A stretch of 64,000 nucleotides of DNA from positions 59,308 to 123,307 of the forward strand of contig NZ_JBNGOP010000016.1 of the NCBI RefSeq assembly GCF_050589625.1. Direction: 5' to 3'. This document shows positions 37,276 to 46,028 of this stretch, in pieces. How positions within the stretch are numbered: the first letter of the stretch is position 1; each line of letters starts with the position of its first letter. This DNA is from Pelagihabitans sp947500445. Its GTDB lineage: Bacteria; Bacteroidota; Bacteroidia; Flavobacteriales; Flavobacteriaceae. The notes under the pieces are model-generated. The model did no database searches. It was not told the origin of the DNA and was given only the letters and a program-made list of their open reading frames with translations. The position numbers were made by a program, and so were the translations under genes.

Positions 37276-37994
37276 AAGGATTGAAAACAAGAAGTACCGA
37301 TCCGGAGATCATGGATAATTTTCAGGGTACTCCGGAAACGCTCCAATCGGTTTTGGAGGATATCAACAACGTAAACCGTATTTTGGGCGGAAACAAGATC
37401 ACCGTTGCGGCCGTCCATCGTTTGTTGAGCGCTAACCCTAGGGAGCGGTACACGATAGTGGATGTCGGTTGTGCGGACGGTAGTATGCTAAGGGCCCTAG
37501 CGCTGTTGTGCCGTAAAAAGGGGGTCACGGCCGATTTTTTGGGCTTGGACCTCAGTGTGGATGCCTTGGAGCTGGCCAGAGCGGCGTCCAAGGACTTCCC
37601 AGAAATCCGGTATCGCGAGCAAGATGTATTGCAATTGTCCGAAGCGGACTTTACATGTGATATATTGGTTACCACTTTGATGACCCATCATTTTACCGAT
37701 GGGGACCTAAGGGTGCTCCTGGCCCAATTTGCGCGTTTGACCGATATCGCCGTGGTCAATAACGACCTGCATAGAAGCGCCTTGGCCTTTTATTTGTTCA
37801 AGGCATTCAGTATTTTTTTTATTCGAACACCGACCGCCAAAATTGATGGACTCATTTCTATCCGGAAAGGCTTTAAAAAACGGGAACTGTTGGCTTTTGC
37901 CAAGGCACTACCGCAAATGAATCATAAAATAAAGTGGAAATGGGCATTCCGATATGTATGGATTATGCAACCCAAGCGACCTAAAACGATATGA
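37269..37994 (+). CDS. SAM-dependent methyltransferase of the PKS cluster
   Basis: A class I methyltransferase of 241 residues starting at ATG 37269 (MLKGLKTRST), which overlaps the preceding gene by seven bases. The SAM site VDVGCADGSMLRAL (motif I), DLSVDALELAR (motif II, acidic end) and VTTLMTHH are visible. It likely methylates an oxygen or carbon of the type III polyketide product (inferred from linkage). The last four bases overlap the start of the PKS gene. An upstream in-frame extension overlaps the FAD gene and is rejected. Confidence 0.83.
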   Translation: MLKGLKTRSTDPEIMDNFQGTPETLQSVLEDINNVNRILGGNKITVAAVHRLLSANPRERYTIVDVGCADGSMLRALALLCRKKGVTADFLGLDLSVDALELARAASKDFPEIRYREQDVLQLSEADFTCDILVTTLMTHHFTDGDLRVLLAQFARLTDIAVVNNDLHRSALAFYLFKAFSIFFIRTPTAKIDGLISIRKGFKKRELLAFAKALPQMNHKIKWKWAFRYVWIMQPKRPKTI

Positions 37995-39046
37995 ACGATA
38001 CCCGTATTGTCCAAGTGGCAAAACAATTACCGCCCTTTAGTAGGGAAACCAAGGATATATTGCCTTTTGTGGAACTCTGGCTCGCAGGCCAGGAGAAACG
38101 ATTTCAGCGTAAAGTATTAAAGATTTTTCAAGGGGCCGCGGTAGACAAGCGCTATAGCATTATGGATCCCGAGGATGTTTTTTCGGTGACTTCCTTTCAG
38201 GATAAAAACGCCATCTACGTGCGGGAAGTGAAAACGTTGGGTACCCAGGTGCTTCAAAATGCATTGCAAAAAGCCGAATGGGCAGCCGATACCCTGGATT
38301 TTATTATTACCGTAAGTTGTACGGGTATTATGATACCGTCTTTGGACGCCTATCTCATCGATGCATTGGGCATGCGGCAGGATGTGGTGCGGCTCCCCGT
38401 TACCGAAATGGGTTGTGCGGCAGGAATTTCAGGATTGCTTTACGCCCAAAATTTTTTAAAGGCCAACCCGGGCAAAAGAGCTGCCGTTGTTGCCGTGGAA
38501 AGTCCGACCGCAACCTTTCAATTAAACGATTTTTCGATGGCCAATATGGTGAGTGCCGCCATTTTTGGTGATGGCGCCGCCTGTGTGCTCTTGTCGTCCG
38601 AGGAAGCGGCAGAAGGGCCAAGGATGTGCGGTAGTGAAATGTACCATTTTACCGATACCACGCATTTGATGGGTTTTGACCTGACCGACTTCGGACTGCA
38701 AATGATATTGGACCCCGGTGTGCCCCAGGCGATATCCGATCATTTTCCGAATATTGTACATCCCTTTCTGGAAAAATACGGAACCGATATCAACAATATC
38801 GAGCACCTCATTTTTCACCCGGGAGGAAAAAAAATCGTTCAGACGGTAGAAGGGCTTTTCGGGGAACTGGGAAAAAACATCGATGATACCAAGGAGGTGT
38901 TGCGCCGTTATGGAAATATGAGCAGTGCCACGGTGTTGTACGTGTTGGAACGTTTTATGAAAAAACACCCCAAACCTGGGGAAAAAGGCCTGATGCTCAG
39001 CTTTGGCCCCGGTTTTTCGGCCCAACGTATCCTTTTGGAGTGGTAA
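37991..39046 (+). CDS. Type III polyketide synthase (chalcone/stilbene synthase family)
   Basis: A 351-residue homodimeric ketosynthase of the CHS-like family. The catalytic triad is Cys142 (TEMGCAAGISG), His276 (FHPGGKK) and Asn309 (GNMSSATV). It would extend an acyl starter with malonyl units without an ACP and cyclise the chain into a pyrone, resorcinol or phloroglucinol. In Streptomyces and Bacillus, similar trios of type III PKS, methyltransferase and FAD hydroxylase make phenolic lipids (known). The ACP, ketosynthase, dehydratase and reductase just downstream suggest a fatty acyl starter made for it. Confidence 0.93.
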   Translation: MNDTRIVQVAKQLPPFSRETKDILPFVELWLAGQEKRFQRKVLKIFQGAAVDKRYSIMDPEDVFSVTSFQDKNAIYVREVKTLGTQVLQNALQKAEWAADTLDFIITVSCTGIMIPSLDAYLIDALGMRQDVVRLPVTEMGCAAGISGLLYAQNFLKANPGKRAAVVAVESPTATFQLNDFSMANMVSAAIFGDGAACVLLSSEEAAEGPRMCGSEMYHFTDTTHLMGFDLTDFGLQMILDPGVPQAISDHFPNIVHPFLEKYGTDINNIEHLIFHPGGKKIVQTVEGLFGELGKNIDDTKEVLRRYGNMSSATVLYVLERFMKKHPKPGEKGLMLSFGPGFSAQRILLEW

Positions 39047-39126
39047 GGCTAAATGGGATGAAACGATTTGTGGCAACATCAACTGTGGAAGTCCTATTGT
39101 ACCAAGGCTAAAAAAATAATTCAAGT

Positions 39127-39942
39127 ATGGCGACAAGAGTTGAAAATATGAATAAGAAAGCGTCCACAAAACGGACGGCCATCATATTGGGAGGGAGTAG
39201 TGGGCTAGGTTTTGCTACTGCCAAAAAACTGTTGCAAGAAGGTTTTTCGGTTTTCATCATACATCGCGATAGAAGAACTGATTTGGAGCAAATTAATGAT
39301 GCTTTTAAAGAAATTACTTTAAGTGGGAATAGGGTTCATTTGTTCAATATGGACGCCTTGAAGCAAGAAAATAGAAGCGAAATAATACATCGGATAAAGG
39401 AAGTTCTGGAGGATGGAGCCCGTATCGACGTGTTGGTGCACAGTTTGGCGAAAGGAAACCTAAAACCCATGCGATCGCCGGAAAAAACGGAATTGAACGG
39501 ACAGGATTTTGGACTCACCATAGCGGCTATGGCAAGTAGCTTGTTCGAATGGACCAAGGCCCTCTATGACCACGGCCTTTTTGCCGAGGATGCCCGGGTC
39601 ATTTCGTATACCAGTGAGGGCAATACCAAGGCTTGGGCCAATTATGCGGCCGTTTCGGCGGCAAAGGCCGCCCTTGAGGCCATTACCCGTAACATCGCTT
39701 TGGAATTTGCGCCCGTGGGTATCAAGGCCAATTGCATTCAGGCAGGGGTAACGCTTACGCCCTCCTTTGAACGTATTCCCGGGCATGAGACCTTAAAGGA
39801 AAATGCATTGTTGCGCAACCCCAATAAGCGTTTGACGGTACCGGAAGATGTCGCCAATGTTGCCTATTTGTTGACTACAAAGGAGGCGCAATGGATTACG
39901 GGAACGGTAATCACGGTCGATGGTGGGGAGAGTTTGCGATAG
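39127..39942 (+). CDS. Enoyl-ACP reductase-like SDR (FabI/FabL type)
   Basis: A 271-residue short-chain dehydrogenase. The nucleotide-binding start is IILGGSSGLGFATAK, and the active site is Y-x6-K in NYAAVSAAKAALEA, the spacing seen in FabI/FabL enoyl reductases rather than the Y-x3-K of ordinary ketoreductases. KRLTVPEDVANVAYLL and TGTVITVDGG complete the C-terminus. The position among ketosynthase, dehydratase and ACP genes supports a role in reducing enoyl-ACP for the polyketide's acyl chain. The start may be ATG 39127 or ATG 39154 (MNKKAST). Confidence 0.83.
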   Translation: MATRVENMNKKASTKRTAIILGGSSGLGFATAKKLLQEGFSVFIIHRDRRTDLEQINDAFKEITLSGNRVHLFNMDALKQENRSEIIHRIKEVLEDGARIDVLVHSLAKGNLKPMRSPEKTELNGQDFGLTIAAMASSLFEWTKALYDHGLFAEDARVISYTSEGNTKAWANYAAVSAAKAALEAITRNIALEFAPVGIKANCIQAGVTLTPSFERIPGHETLKENALLRNPNKRLTVPEDVANVAYLLTTKEAQWITGTVITVDGGESLR

Positions 39943-40007
39943 TCCGTTTTTTGATGATTGTAGTAATTTTACGGCTTTGGACCGGTCGTAATCAACCTTA
40001 GTATAAT

Positions 40008-40460
40008 ATGAAATACCGATCGGTTTTGGAAGCGTTGCCCTATGCCCCTCCGTTTTTGTTCGTGGATGCGTTGGAACATATCGATGATAATGGTGCAAAG
40101 GGCTCTTATACCTTTTTGAAGGATGCGGATTTTTATAAAGGGCACTTTAAGGAGCATCCGGTAACACCGGGCGTGCTCTTGACCGAATGCTGTGCACAGA
40201 TCGGATTGGTCAGTTTGGGAATTTACCTGCTACAACGGCAACAAACCGGCTTAAAAGATTTGCTATTGGGAATGAGCAGCGCGGAAATGGAGTTTTTGGC
40301 GACGGTGCATCCTGGTGAGCGGGTGACCGTAATTTCGGAAAAGCAATACTTCCGTTTTCAAAAATTGAAGTGTAAGGTGAACATGTACAACGAAGAAGGT
40401 ACTATGGTGTGTAAGGGTACGCTTGCCGGAATGATCAAAACGACTGCGGATGGACAATAG
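40008..40460 (+). CDS. FabZ-like 3-hydroxyacyl-ACP dehydratase
   Basis: A 150-residue hotdog-fold protein: YAPPFLFVDALEHID at the N-terminus and KGHFKEHPVTPGVLLTECCAQIG around the catalytic His, which corresponds to the GHFPxxPVxPGVL motif of FabA/FabZ. It would dehydrate 3-hydroxyacyl-ACP in the cluster's private fatty-acid-like cycle. Its 3' end overlaps the next gene's start by 11 bases. Confidence 0.85.
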   Translation: MKYRSVLEALPYAPPFLFVDALEHIDDNGAKGSYTFLKDADFYKGHFKEHPVTPGVLLTECCAQIGLVSLGIYLLQRQQTGLKDLLLGMSSAEMEFLATVHPGERVTVISEKQYFRFQKLKCKVNMYNEEGTMVCKGTLAGMIKTTADGQ

Positions 40461-41724
40461 GGTGGTCATTACGGGCTTAGGGATATGCGCGCCGAACGGC
40501 ATCGGACTAAAGGCGTTTTGCGAGGCCATGACCGATGGTGTTTCCGGTATTCGTTTTCGGCCCGAGTTGGCCCGCTTACGGTTTTCTTGCCAGATTGCGG
40601 GAAAACCCGAGGTGACCGAGAGCCATTTGAATCGGTATTTTAGCCCTTTGCAATTGCGGGGAATGAATGCCAGCGGCCTGGTTTACGGTGCAATTGCGGG
40701 AACCGATGCCTGGAAGGATGCAGGACTGCCGATGGCCGAAAAGGAACGACCCGATTGGGATAGCGGTATCATCTTCGGTACGGGTATCCTTGGCGCCGAT
40801 AAGTTCCGCGAATCCATATTGGCCATTGATCAGGGCAACGTTCGCCGTTTGGGCAGTACGGCCGTAATGCAGGTTATGGCCAGTGGTATCAGCGCTTATT
40901 TGGGTGGAATATTGGGTTCCGGAAATCAGGTGACCACCAATTCCTCGGCCTGTACTACCGGTACCGAAGGGGTATTGATGGGGTATGATCGGATCTGCGC
41001 CGGAAAGGCCAAACGAATGCTCGTGGGCAGTTGTAGTGATAGCGGACCCTATATTTGGGCGGGGTTTGATAGCATGCGTATTTTACCCCGCAAGTATAAC
41101 GATCGTCCAATGGAGGCCAGTAGGCCCATGAGTGCCACTGCGGCCGGTTTTGTGCCCGGTAGCGGTGCCGGCGCCTTGGTACTGGAATCCCTGGAGAGCG
41201 CCAAGGCCCGGGGCGCCCATATTTACGCAGAGGTGCTTGGGGGTACGGTAAATAGCGGTGGTCAACGGGGCACGGGAAGTATGACCGCTCCCAACGGTGA
41301 AGCCGTAGTGCGTTGTATCGACAGTGCGTTACGGGTTTCGGGCGTGCTCGCATCCGAAATCGATACTATTAGCGGCCATTTGACCGCAACTGGAAAAGAT
41401 GCTTTTGAGGTGGCCAACTGGTGTACCGCTTTAGGGCGTTCCGGATCGGATTTTCCCTTCATCAATTCGTTTAAGAGTCTTGTCGGGCATTGTTTGGCAG
41501 CGGCCGGAAGTATCGAATGTGTCGCCGCTGTGCTGCAACTTTCCGAAGGTAAAGTGTTCGGCAACCGTAACTCCGAAGACCTGCATCCCGAAATCGGGGC
41601 CTTGGTTTCCCGCGAGAAAGTACCGCAGCGGACCATGGCCGTAGCACCAAAAACCGTAATCAAGGCCAGTTTTGGTTTTGGAGATGTAAATGCTTGTGTT
41701 ATTTTTAGGGCTTTTAACGACTGA
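40450..41724 (+). CDS. Beta-ketoacyl-ACP synthase (KAS II-like)
   Basis: A 424-residue thiolase-fold condensing enzyme. Active-site residues are visible: Cys in NSSACTTGTEG, His in SGHLTATGKDAFE and the Lys/His pair in NSFKSLVGHCLAAAG. The C-H-H triad marks a decarboxylative KAS I/II-type enzyme, although the usual HGTST is altered to HLTAT, which suggests a specialised member rather than the housekeeping FabF. It probably elongates the acyl chain supplied to the type III PKS, or a separate product of this cluster. Confidence 0.88.
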   Translation: MDNRVVITGLGICAPNGIGLKAFCEAMTDGVSGIRFRPELARLRFSCQIAGKPEVTESHLNRYFSPLQLRGMNASGLVYGAIAGTDAWKDAGLPMAEKERPDWDSGIIFGTGILGADKFRESILAIDQGNVRRLGSTAVMQVMASGISAYLGGILGSGNQVTTNSSACTTGTEGVLMGYDRICAGKAKRMLVGSCSDSGPYIWAGFDSMRILPRKYNDRPMEASRPMSATAAGFVPGSGAGALVLESLESAKARGAHIYAEVLGGTVNSGGQRGTGSMTAPNGEAVVRCIDSALRVSGVLASEIDTISGHLTATGKDAFEVANWCTALGRSGSDFPFINSFKSLVGHCLAAAGSIECVAAVLQLSEGKVFGNRNSEDLHPEIGALVSREKVPQRTMAVAPKTVIKASFGFGDVNACVIFRAFND

Positions 41725-41728
41725 TATT

Positions 41729-41757
41729 AAAAAGGCGCTTTTTGAACGCGCTTTTTT
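41729..41757 (+). terminator. Terminator-like hairpin between the ketosynthase and ACP genes
   Basis: AAAAAGGCGC and GCGCTTTTTT form a stem with one bulged base after the ketosynthase stop. It may lower ACP transcription relative to the upstream genes or leave ACP with its own promoter. Confidence 0.55.
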
Positions 41758-41790
41758 ATTCTGGTCAGGAAACCAAACTCCATCCAAACC

Positions 41791-42042
41791 ATGTCAACAG
41801 AACGATACGCTATCCTGAAAAAAATTATTGCGGTATATCTCCCAGAAGATGTTGCGGTGGACCGTATTACCGACTCCAGTCATTTTATAGACGAACTGAA
41901 CATCAATTCGGCCAATTTGGTGGATATCGTGCTCGATGTGGAAGATGCTTTTGACATCACCTTGGAAAACGAGGATATGGACCAGATGCAGACGGTCTCC
42001 GATGCCTTGGGGATTATCGATAGAAAAATCAGCTCCAAATAA
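41791..42042 (+). CDS. Acyl carrier protein of the PKS/FAS cluster
   Basis: An 83-residue acidic helical protein. The 4'-phosphopantetheine attachment Ser is in the helix-II motif INSANLVDIVLDVE, with DSSHFIDEL before it as in ACPs; NSA replaces the classical DSL. It would carry acyl intermediates for the cluster's ketosynthase, dehydratase and reductase. Cytosolic. Confidence 0.85.
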   Translation: MSTERYAILKKIIAVYLPEDVAVDRITDSSHFIDELNINSANLVDIVLDVEDAFDITLENEDMDQMQTVSDALGIIDRKISSK

Positions 42043-42090
42043 GGAGGGAAAAATGCAACATTGCCGCACTAAACAAGGCGGCAGTAAATT

Positions 42091-42537
42091 ATGGATACGA
42101 TGCAAGAGTTTTTTCGTTGGGCGAAATCACAGCTACAAGTGGACAAAAGGTTGGTGCTGGTCTATGCGGTACTGTACTTTTTATGGGGCATGGGCATGGA
42201 TTGGTTCGGTACCCAGGTCGAAATTGCCCGATTTACCTATTGGTGGCAGGTTATTACGGTATACCTGTTATACATGATCCCGATCTCACTGTTGTTGCGA
42301 AAGCTCCCTTTTCACGCACAATATGCGTATGGGCTTATCGCTATGGGCCTTCTGGAGTTCGGGGGCTATGCGCTGCAATCGTCCTATGCCTATCCCGATA
42401 ATCTTCTCGATCAGTTTTTTGGTATCCGAAATTTTAGTTTGGGAATGGCACTGTTTTTTGCCCTCTATTTCCCCATGGGCAACTGGGCGGCGGCCAAAAT
42501 TTACGGTATCGTCTTTTCAAACAAAAAGGGGGCGTAA
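42091..42537 (+). CDS. Four-helix integral membrane protein, unknown function
   Basis: A 148-residue protein with about four hydrophobic segments (LVLVYAVLYFLWGMG, ITVYLLYMIPISLLL, AYGLIAMGLLEFGGYAL, SLGMALFFALYFP). No motif recognised. It follows the ACP by 48 bases on the same strand and so may belong to the PKS cluster, for instance in product localisation (inference). Confidence 0.65.
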   Translation: MDTMQEFFRWAKSQLQVDKRLVLVYAVLYFLWGMGMDWFGTQVEIARFTYWWQVITVYLLYMIPISLLLRKLPFHAQYAYGLIAMGLLEFGGYALQSSYAYPDNLLDQFFGIRNFSLGMALFFALYFPMGNWAAAKIYGIVFSNKKGA

Positions 42538-42541
42538 ACCG

Positions 42542-43489
42542 TTATTGTTCGGCATCGTTTTCCTTGATGGCCACCGATGCTACGATACCGCCGATCAAGG
42601 CCACCGAAATTACGGCCAACGATAGCCATTCGGGCAAGGCAATGTGATGTGAGAACAACATTTTCAACCCTACGAACGCCAAAATGATGACCAAGCTGTA
42701 GTTGATGTACCGAAACTTCTCCAACATACGGGAAACCAAGAAATACATGGAGCGTAGCCCTAAAATGGCCAGGATGTTGGAACTGAAAACGATAAAGGGG
42801 TCGGCGGTAATGGCCAAGATGGCCGGAATGCTGTCCAAGGCGAAAAGGATATCGGTCAATTCAATGATCACCAAAGCTACAAATAGGGGCGTAGCGGCCT
42901 TAATGCCCATTTTTTTGACAAAAAACTTGTTTCCTTGAATGGTACCGGTAATAGGATATACTTTTTTCACCTGCCGGAAGACAAAGGATTTTTTGGGATC
43001 GAAATCGTCATCTTCACCCTTTAGCATTTTAAAGGCGGTCCATAGCAAAAACAGCCCGAAAACATAGATGATCCAATCAAATTTATTGATCAAGGCCACC
43101 CCGAACAAAATGGTAAGTCCTCGAAAGACGATCGCCCCTAAAATACCCCAGAACAACACCCGGTGCTGGTAGAGGGCCGGAATTTTAAACGATGAAAAAA
43201 TGACCGCGATTACAAATACGTTGTCGATGCTCAGGGAAAGTTCGATCAAATAGCCCGTAACATACTTGAGCACGGCATTGTCGGGGGTAAGTCCGGTCGG
43301 GTTGGCTACGATGCCCTGGGAAAACAACCAATAGATGACCCCACTGAAGCTGAGGGCTATGGTCACCCAAACGGCCGTCCAAATGCTGGCTTCTTTGGTT
43401 TTTACCACATGAGCTTCCTTGTTAAAAACTCCAAGGTCGAGCGCTAAAAAAACCAATATCAATACAATAAATAAGGTCCAAACCCACAT
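42542..43489 (-). CDS. TerC family membrane protein (Alx-like)
   Basis: A 315-residue polytopic inner-membrane protein of the TerC/Alx family, in which some members export manganese or other metals (known). LSIDNVFVIAVIFSS and IIELTDILFALDSIPAILAIT are the two repeated acidic motifs that lie in paired transmembrane segments. It ends four bases from the convergent cluster gene. A second, more divergent TerC-type protein is encoded at 47177. Confidence 0.9.
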   Translation of the reverse strand: MWVWTLFIVLILVFLALDLGVFNKEAHVVKTKEASIWTAVWVTIALSFSGVIYWLFSQGIVANPTGLTPDNAVLKYVTGYLIELSLSIDNVFVIAVIFSSFKIPALYQHRVLFWGILGAIVFRGLTILFGVALINKFDWIIYVFGLFLLWTAFKMLKGEDDDFDPKKSFVFRQVKKVYPITGTIQGNKFFVKKMGIKAATPLFVALVIIELTDILFALDSIPAILAITADPFIVFSSNILAILGLRSMYFLVSRMLEKFRYINYSLVIILAFVGLKMLFSHHIALPEWLSLAVISVALIGGIVASVAIKENDAEQ

Positions 43490-43812
43490 AATGGCAACTT
43501 TTAAAGTGCGAAGGTAATCATCCTGTCGCTATTCGATACTAGGCCCTGCACGAAAACTAGTGCCCATTTCCTTTTGGCCGGAAAAATTGGCATTTCATCG
43601 GTATGGATAGGGAACCGCTATTGGCGCGTTCGGGCCTATGTGCCATGGCAAGGGAAAATAATTTTCCAATGTTGTTAACACAAAATTCTGGAATGAGATT
43701 TGGAGAACAGGGTATGCTCGTATAGGCTCGGCAATTGGCCCGCTATGAAAGTGGCTTAAAGGCCTGTAATTCCTTGGAAGGCAAAGATAATACCATTTGT
43801 TATTTTTATTGA
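43490..43812. other. Non-coding stretch between terC and the YceI gene
   Basis: About 320 bases between two minus-strand genes. I see no credible gene. Near its right end an ATACCATTT box followed by TTTTAAGTTAAA looks like a decayed half of the interspersed palindrome. Confidence 0.45.
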
Positions 43813-44322
43813 TCATTTTAAGTTAAAAACGAATTGGACCGCAACTAGGTTATCCTCTTTTTTCTTCTTTACTTTTATCCCGTAATCGTAGGCGTTTATC
43901 GTAGTCTTACCGGTCAGGTTGGTTCCTGTTTTTATAAAGCTTATGCGAATGGGCAGCGTCGTTTTTTTGATGGTTAGCTTTCCTTCCACATCAAATCCGC
44001 TATCGGTCGCTTCGACCGAGGTGCTCCGGAACGAGATTTTTGGGTAGGTTTCCGTATCAAAATACTTTCCGCCCTTTAGGCTCCAATCCCTTAAAAAATT
44101 TCCGGTTTTCAGGGTTTCGGTGGCTACCGAACCCTTCAGTACCGTATTGCCCGGTTCCTTCAAATCGATTACCGAAGAAGAGCTAAAGCCCGATACACTG
44201 CCATCGACTTCGTTGGATAAAAAGCTAAAGGTAATCTTCGCGTTTTTGATCAGGTTGGCATTTTGTGCCGGCAATACCTTATGAAATGCGACAACGAGCA
44301 ATAGGATTACAATTTTTTTCAT
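43813..44322 (-). CDS. YceI family periplasmic protein
   Basis: A 169-residue exported protein with a cleavable signal (MKKIVILLLVVAFHKVLPAQ). The mature part has KITFSFLSNEVDGSVSGF, FLRDWSLKGGKYFDTETYPKISF and GKLTIKKTTLPIRI, the typical YceI beta-barrel blocks that bind isoprenoid or amphiphilic ligands. Single gene. Confidence 0.87.
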   Translation of the reverse strand: MKKIVILLLVVAFHKVLPAQNANLIKNAKITFSFLSNEVDGSVSGFSSSSVIDLKEPGNTVLKGSVATETLKTGNFLRDWSLKGGKYFDTETYPKISFRSTSVEATDSGFDVEGKLTIKKTTLPIRISFIKTGTNLTGKTTINAYDYGIKVKKKKEDNLVAVQFVFNLK

Positions 44323-44342
44323 GGAATGTATTTAATATCGCT

Positions 44343-44395
44343 GCTACACCTGGTTTATACTATTTCAAAGTTAAAATGGTATAAGACGGTGTAGC
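44343..44395. repeat. Interspersed palindrome copy 4, nested in an outer inverted repeat
   Basis: The core ATACTATTT-CAAAGTTA-AAATGGTAT (44357-44382) is flanked by GCTACACC (44343-44350) and GGTGTAGC (44388-44395), so the whole can fold as a long hairpin. It lies upstream of the YceI gene, between divergent genes, unlike the other copies which sit at gene ends. Confidence 0.7.
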
Positions 44396-44558
44396 ATGTA
44401 GACCAAAGATATTGATTCTGCCAGAATAGCCGTGAAAAAGGGCTAGAGCAGGGTGGCAAAAGTGTTAAAAATCTAGGGGAACGATAAGATATCCGTTCAA
44501 TGGATGTGGTTTACTGCAGATTTTTTTTACTTTGGCGGCGAGACACAAGCCCGAAAAA

Positions 44559-44894
44559 ATGAAAAAATTACCCTATTTGCTGTTACCGTTTATTTTCTTG
44601 ATGGCCGGCGCCAATGCCATTGCACAGCAAAACAATACCGACAACAAGGAGATTCAAAAAATGGACAAGGAAGAGGATGACGGTCCCTCCCTGTTCAAGT
44701 TTGAACCTACCTACATGACTTCCATGGCTGCCAAACGGGAGCGTTTGCGTCGTACGCGAGAGCTGTTGGATACGATGGACATTTCGGACCGAAAGCGGAA
44801 ACGGTTGTTGAAAGATCTTTACAAAAATGGACTTACGGACCGACTAGAGCTCCTACTTACCGAAACGAAGTTCGAGGATGAAATCGTCGATTAA
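44559..44894 (+). CDS. Small secreted protein, tandem paralog 1
   Basis: A 111-residue protein starting at ATG 44559 with a signal peptide (MKKLPYLLLPFIFLMAGANAIAQ). The C-terminal 45 residues (RELLDTMDISDRKRKRLL then KDLYKNGLTDRLELLL and KFEDEIVD) are clearly related to those of the next gene. Charged, helical, function unknown. Found beside its paralog 129 bases downstream. Confidence 0.65.
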   Translation: MKKLPYLLLPFIFLMAGANAIAQQNNTDNKEIQKMDKEEDDGPSLFKFEPTYMTSMAAKRERLRRTRELLDTMDISDRKRKRLLKDLYKNGLTDRLELLLTETKFEDEIVD

Positions 44895-45022
44895 GAGGTT
44901 GCGAACATCGAAGAACCGTTTCTTTTATCGATGAATGCTCCAATTGTATCGATAAACGAACGAATTGGATGCCCACTTGTGGTCGATTTTGCAAAATGCG
45001 TATCTTTAAAGGGAGAAACGTT

Positions 45023-45388
45023 ATGAAAACCAAAATGAAAAAGAACCATTTCTGGGCTTTTTCCGTATGCCTTTTGTTTTTGGGTATTGGAAATGCCATT
45101 GCCCAAACTACCGAGAGTACCAAAGAGAATAGAACTACTAAAGAGGTGCAACGTCATACCATTATGGAAAAGTTTGCACCGGATATTTCGCTGACCGCAA
45201 CGGAACGACAACAAAAGCGATTGGACCGTATTGCGGAAATCGAGCTTCGAAAGAGCGTTATCGATACCTTGGATATTTCCGAACGCCGTCGTCAAAAATT
45301 GTTGATCGATCTAAAGTACAATCCTTTTTCGGAGCGGTTGAACCGTACCATGGCGGATATAAAGTTCGAGGATGATATGAACGAGTAG
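45023..45388 (+). CDS. Small secreted protein, tandem paralog 2
   Basis: A 121-residue protein from ATG 45023, preceded by GGGAG as a likely ribosome-binding site. The signal peptide (HFWAFSVCLLFLGIGNAIAQ) is followed by an acidic/basic helix ending VIDTLDISERRRQKLL, IDLKYNPFSERL and KFEDDMNE, matching the paralog before it. The shared motif is L-D-T-x-D-I-S-x-R-x-R-x-K/R-L-L. Function unknown. Confidence 0.65.
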   Translation: MKTKMKKNHFWAFSVCLLFLGIGNAIAQTTESTKENRTTKEVQRHTIMEKFAPDISLTATERQQKRLDRIAEIELRKSVIDTLDISERRRQKLLIDLKYNPFSERLNRTMADIKFEDDMNE

Positions 45389-45532
45389 TTCTCGGTGTAC
45401 ACTTTTCCCTATTTTAACCATGCCCCTAAAACGCTTGACGCGTACTTCGGGAGTATTGTTTTTGTCGTGTTTGTCGCCCACGCTTTTTGCTGTGAGCGGG
45501 CGTGCCGTTTAGTGGTGTTGGAGGGAAAACGC

Positions 45533-45835
45533 CTAACGCGCTCTCATTTTGGCCTTTCTACGCTGTAATTGACGTTCCAAATCATCTACCGACTTGGCAA
45601 TGGAGGCCTCAAAGGAGGCCATACTCGACTCCGTAAAAAGACGGGGGCCCGGTGCGCTCAGTCGTATGTTGCAAAGCATTCCGGTTTCCCGTTCCGAGGT
45701 GTTCTCGGTTTTAAAAAAAACATCGGCGCGAACGATAAAGTCGTATTTGTCAAATAATTTTTCAAGTTTTTTAGCGGCCATAATTTCCAGTCGATTGCTG
45801 GCCTTTACATCATCGTACTCAAAGTTGATGTTCAT
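45533..45835 (-). CDS. HPF/RaiA-family ribosome-associated protein (short)
   Basis: A 100-residue protein from ATG 45835 (MNINFEYDDVKASNRLEI) with the beta-alpha-beta-beta-beta-alpha pattern of the HPF/RaiA fold: KKLEKLFDKYDFIVRADVFFK, CNIRLSAPGPRLFTES, and a final helix KSVDDLERQLQRRKAKMR. Such proteins bind between 30S subunits and silence ribosomes in stationary phase. A further upstream in-frame ATG at 45892 gives an unlikely N-terminus. Confidence 0.85.
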   Translation of the reverse strand: MNINFEYDDVKASNRLEIMAAKKLEKLFDKYDFIVRADVFFKTENTSERETGMLCNIRLSAPGPRLFTESSMASFEASIAKSVDDLERQLQRRKAKMRAR

Positions 45836-46028
45836 AGTTAGGGGTTGTTGTTTGTAAACGTTTAAATTAAGGCGTAGGATTGGGACTACCAAAAAAAAAT
45901 GGGGAACCCTATCTTAATTAACTATCAATAAAACGTTAAAGTCTGGATGTCTGGGTACTACAGCGGGTGTCGAATGCATATTTTTTGTAACTTAAAGATG
46001 CCTACGATGAATTCACGAACCCTAAACG

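Noticed and set aside
36142..42537. Flexirubin or aryl-polyene cluster
   Set aside because: No ammonia-lyase, no paired KS/CLF set and no aryl-activating ligase are visible; the type III PKS defines the cluster.
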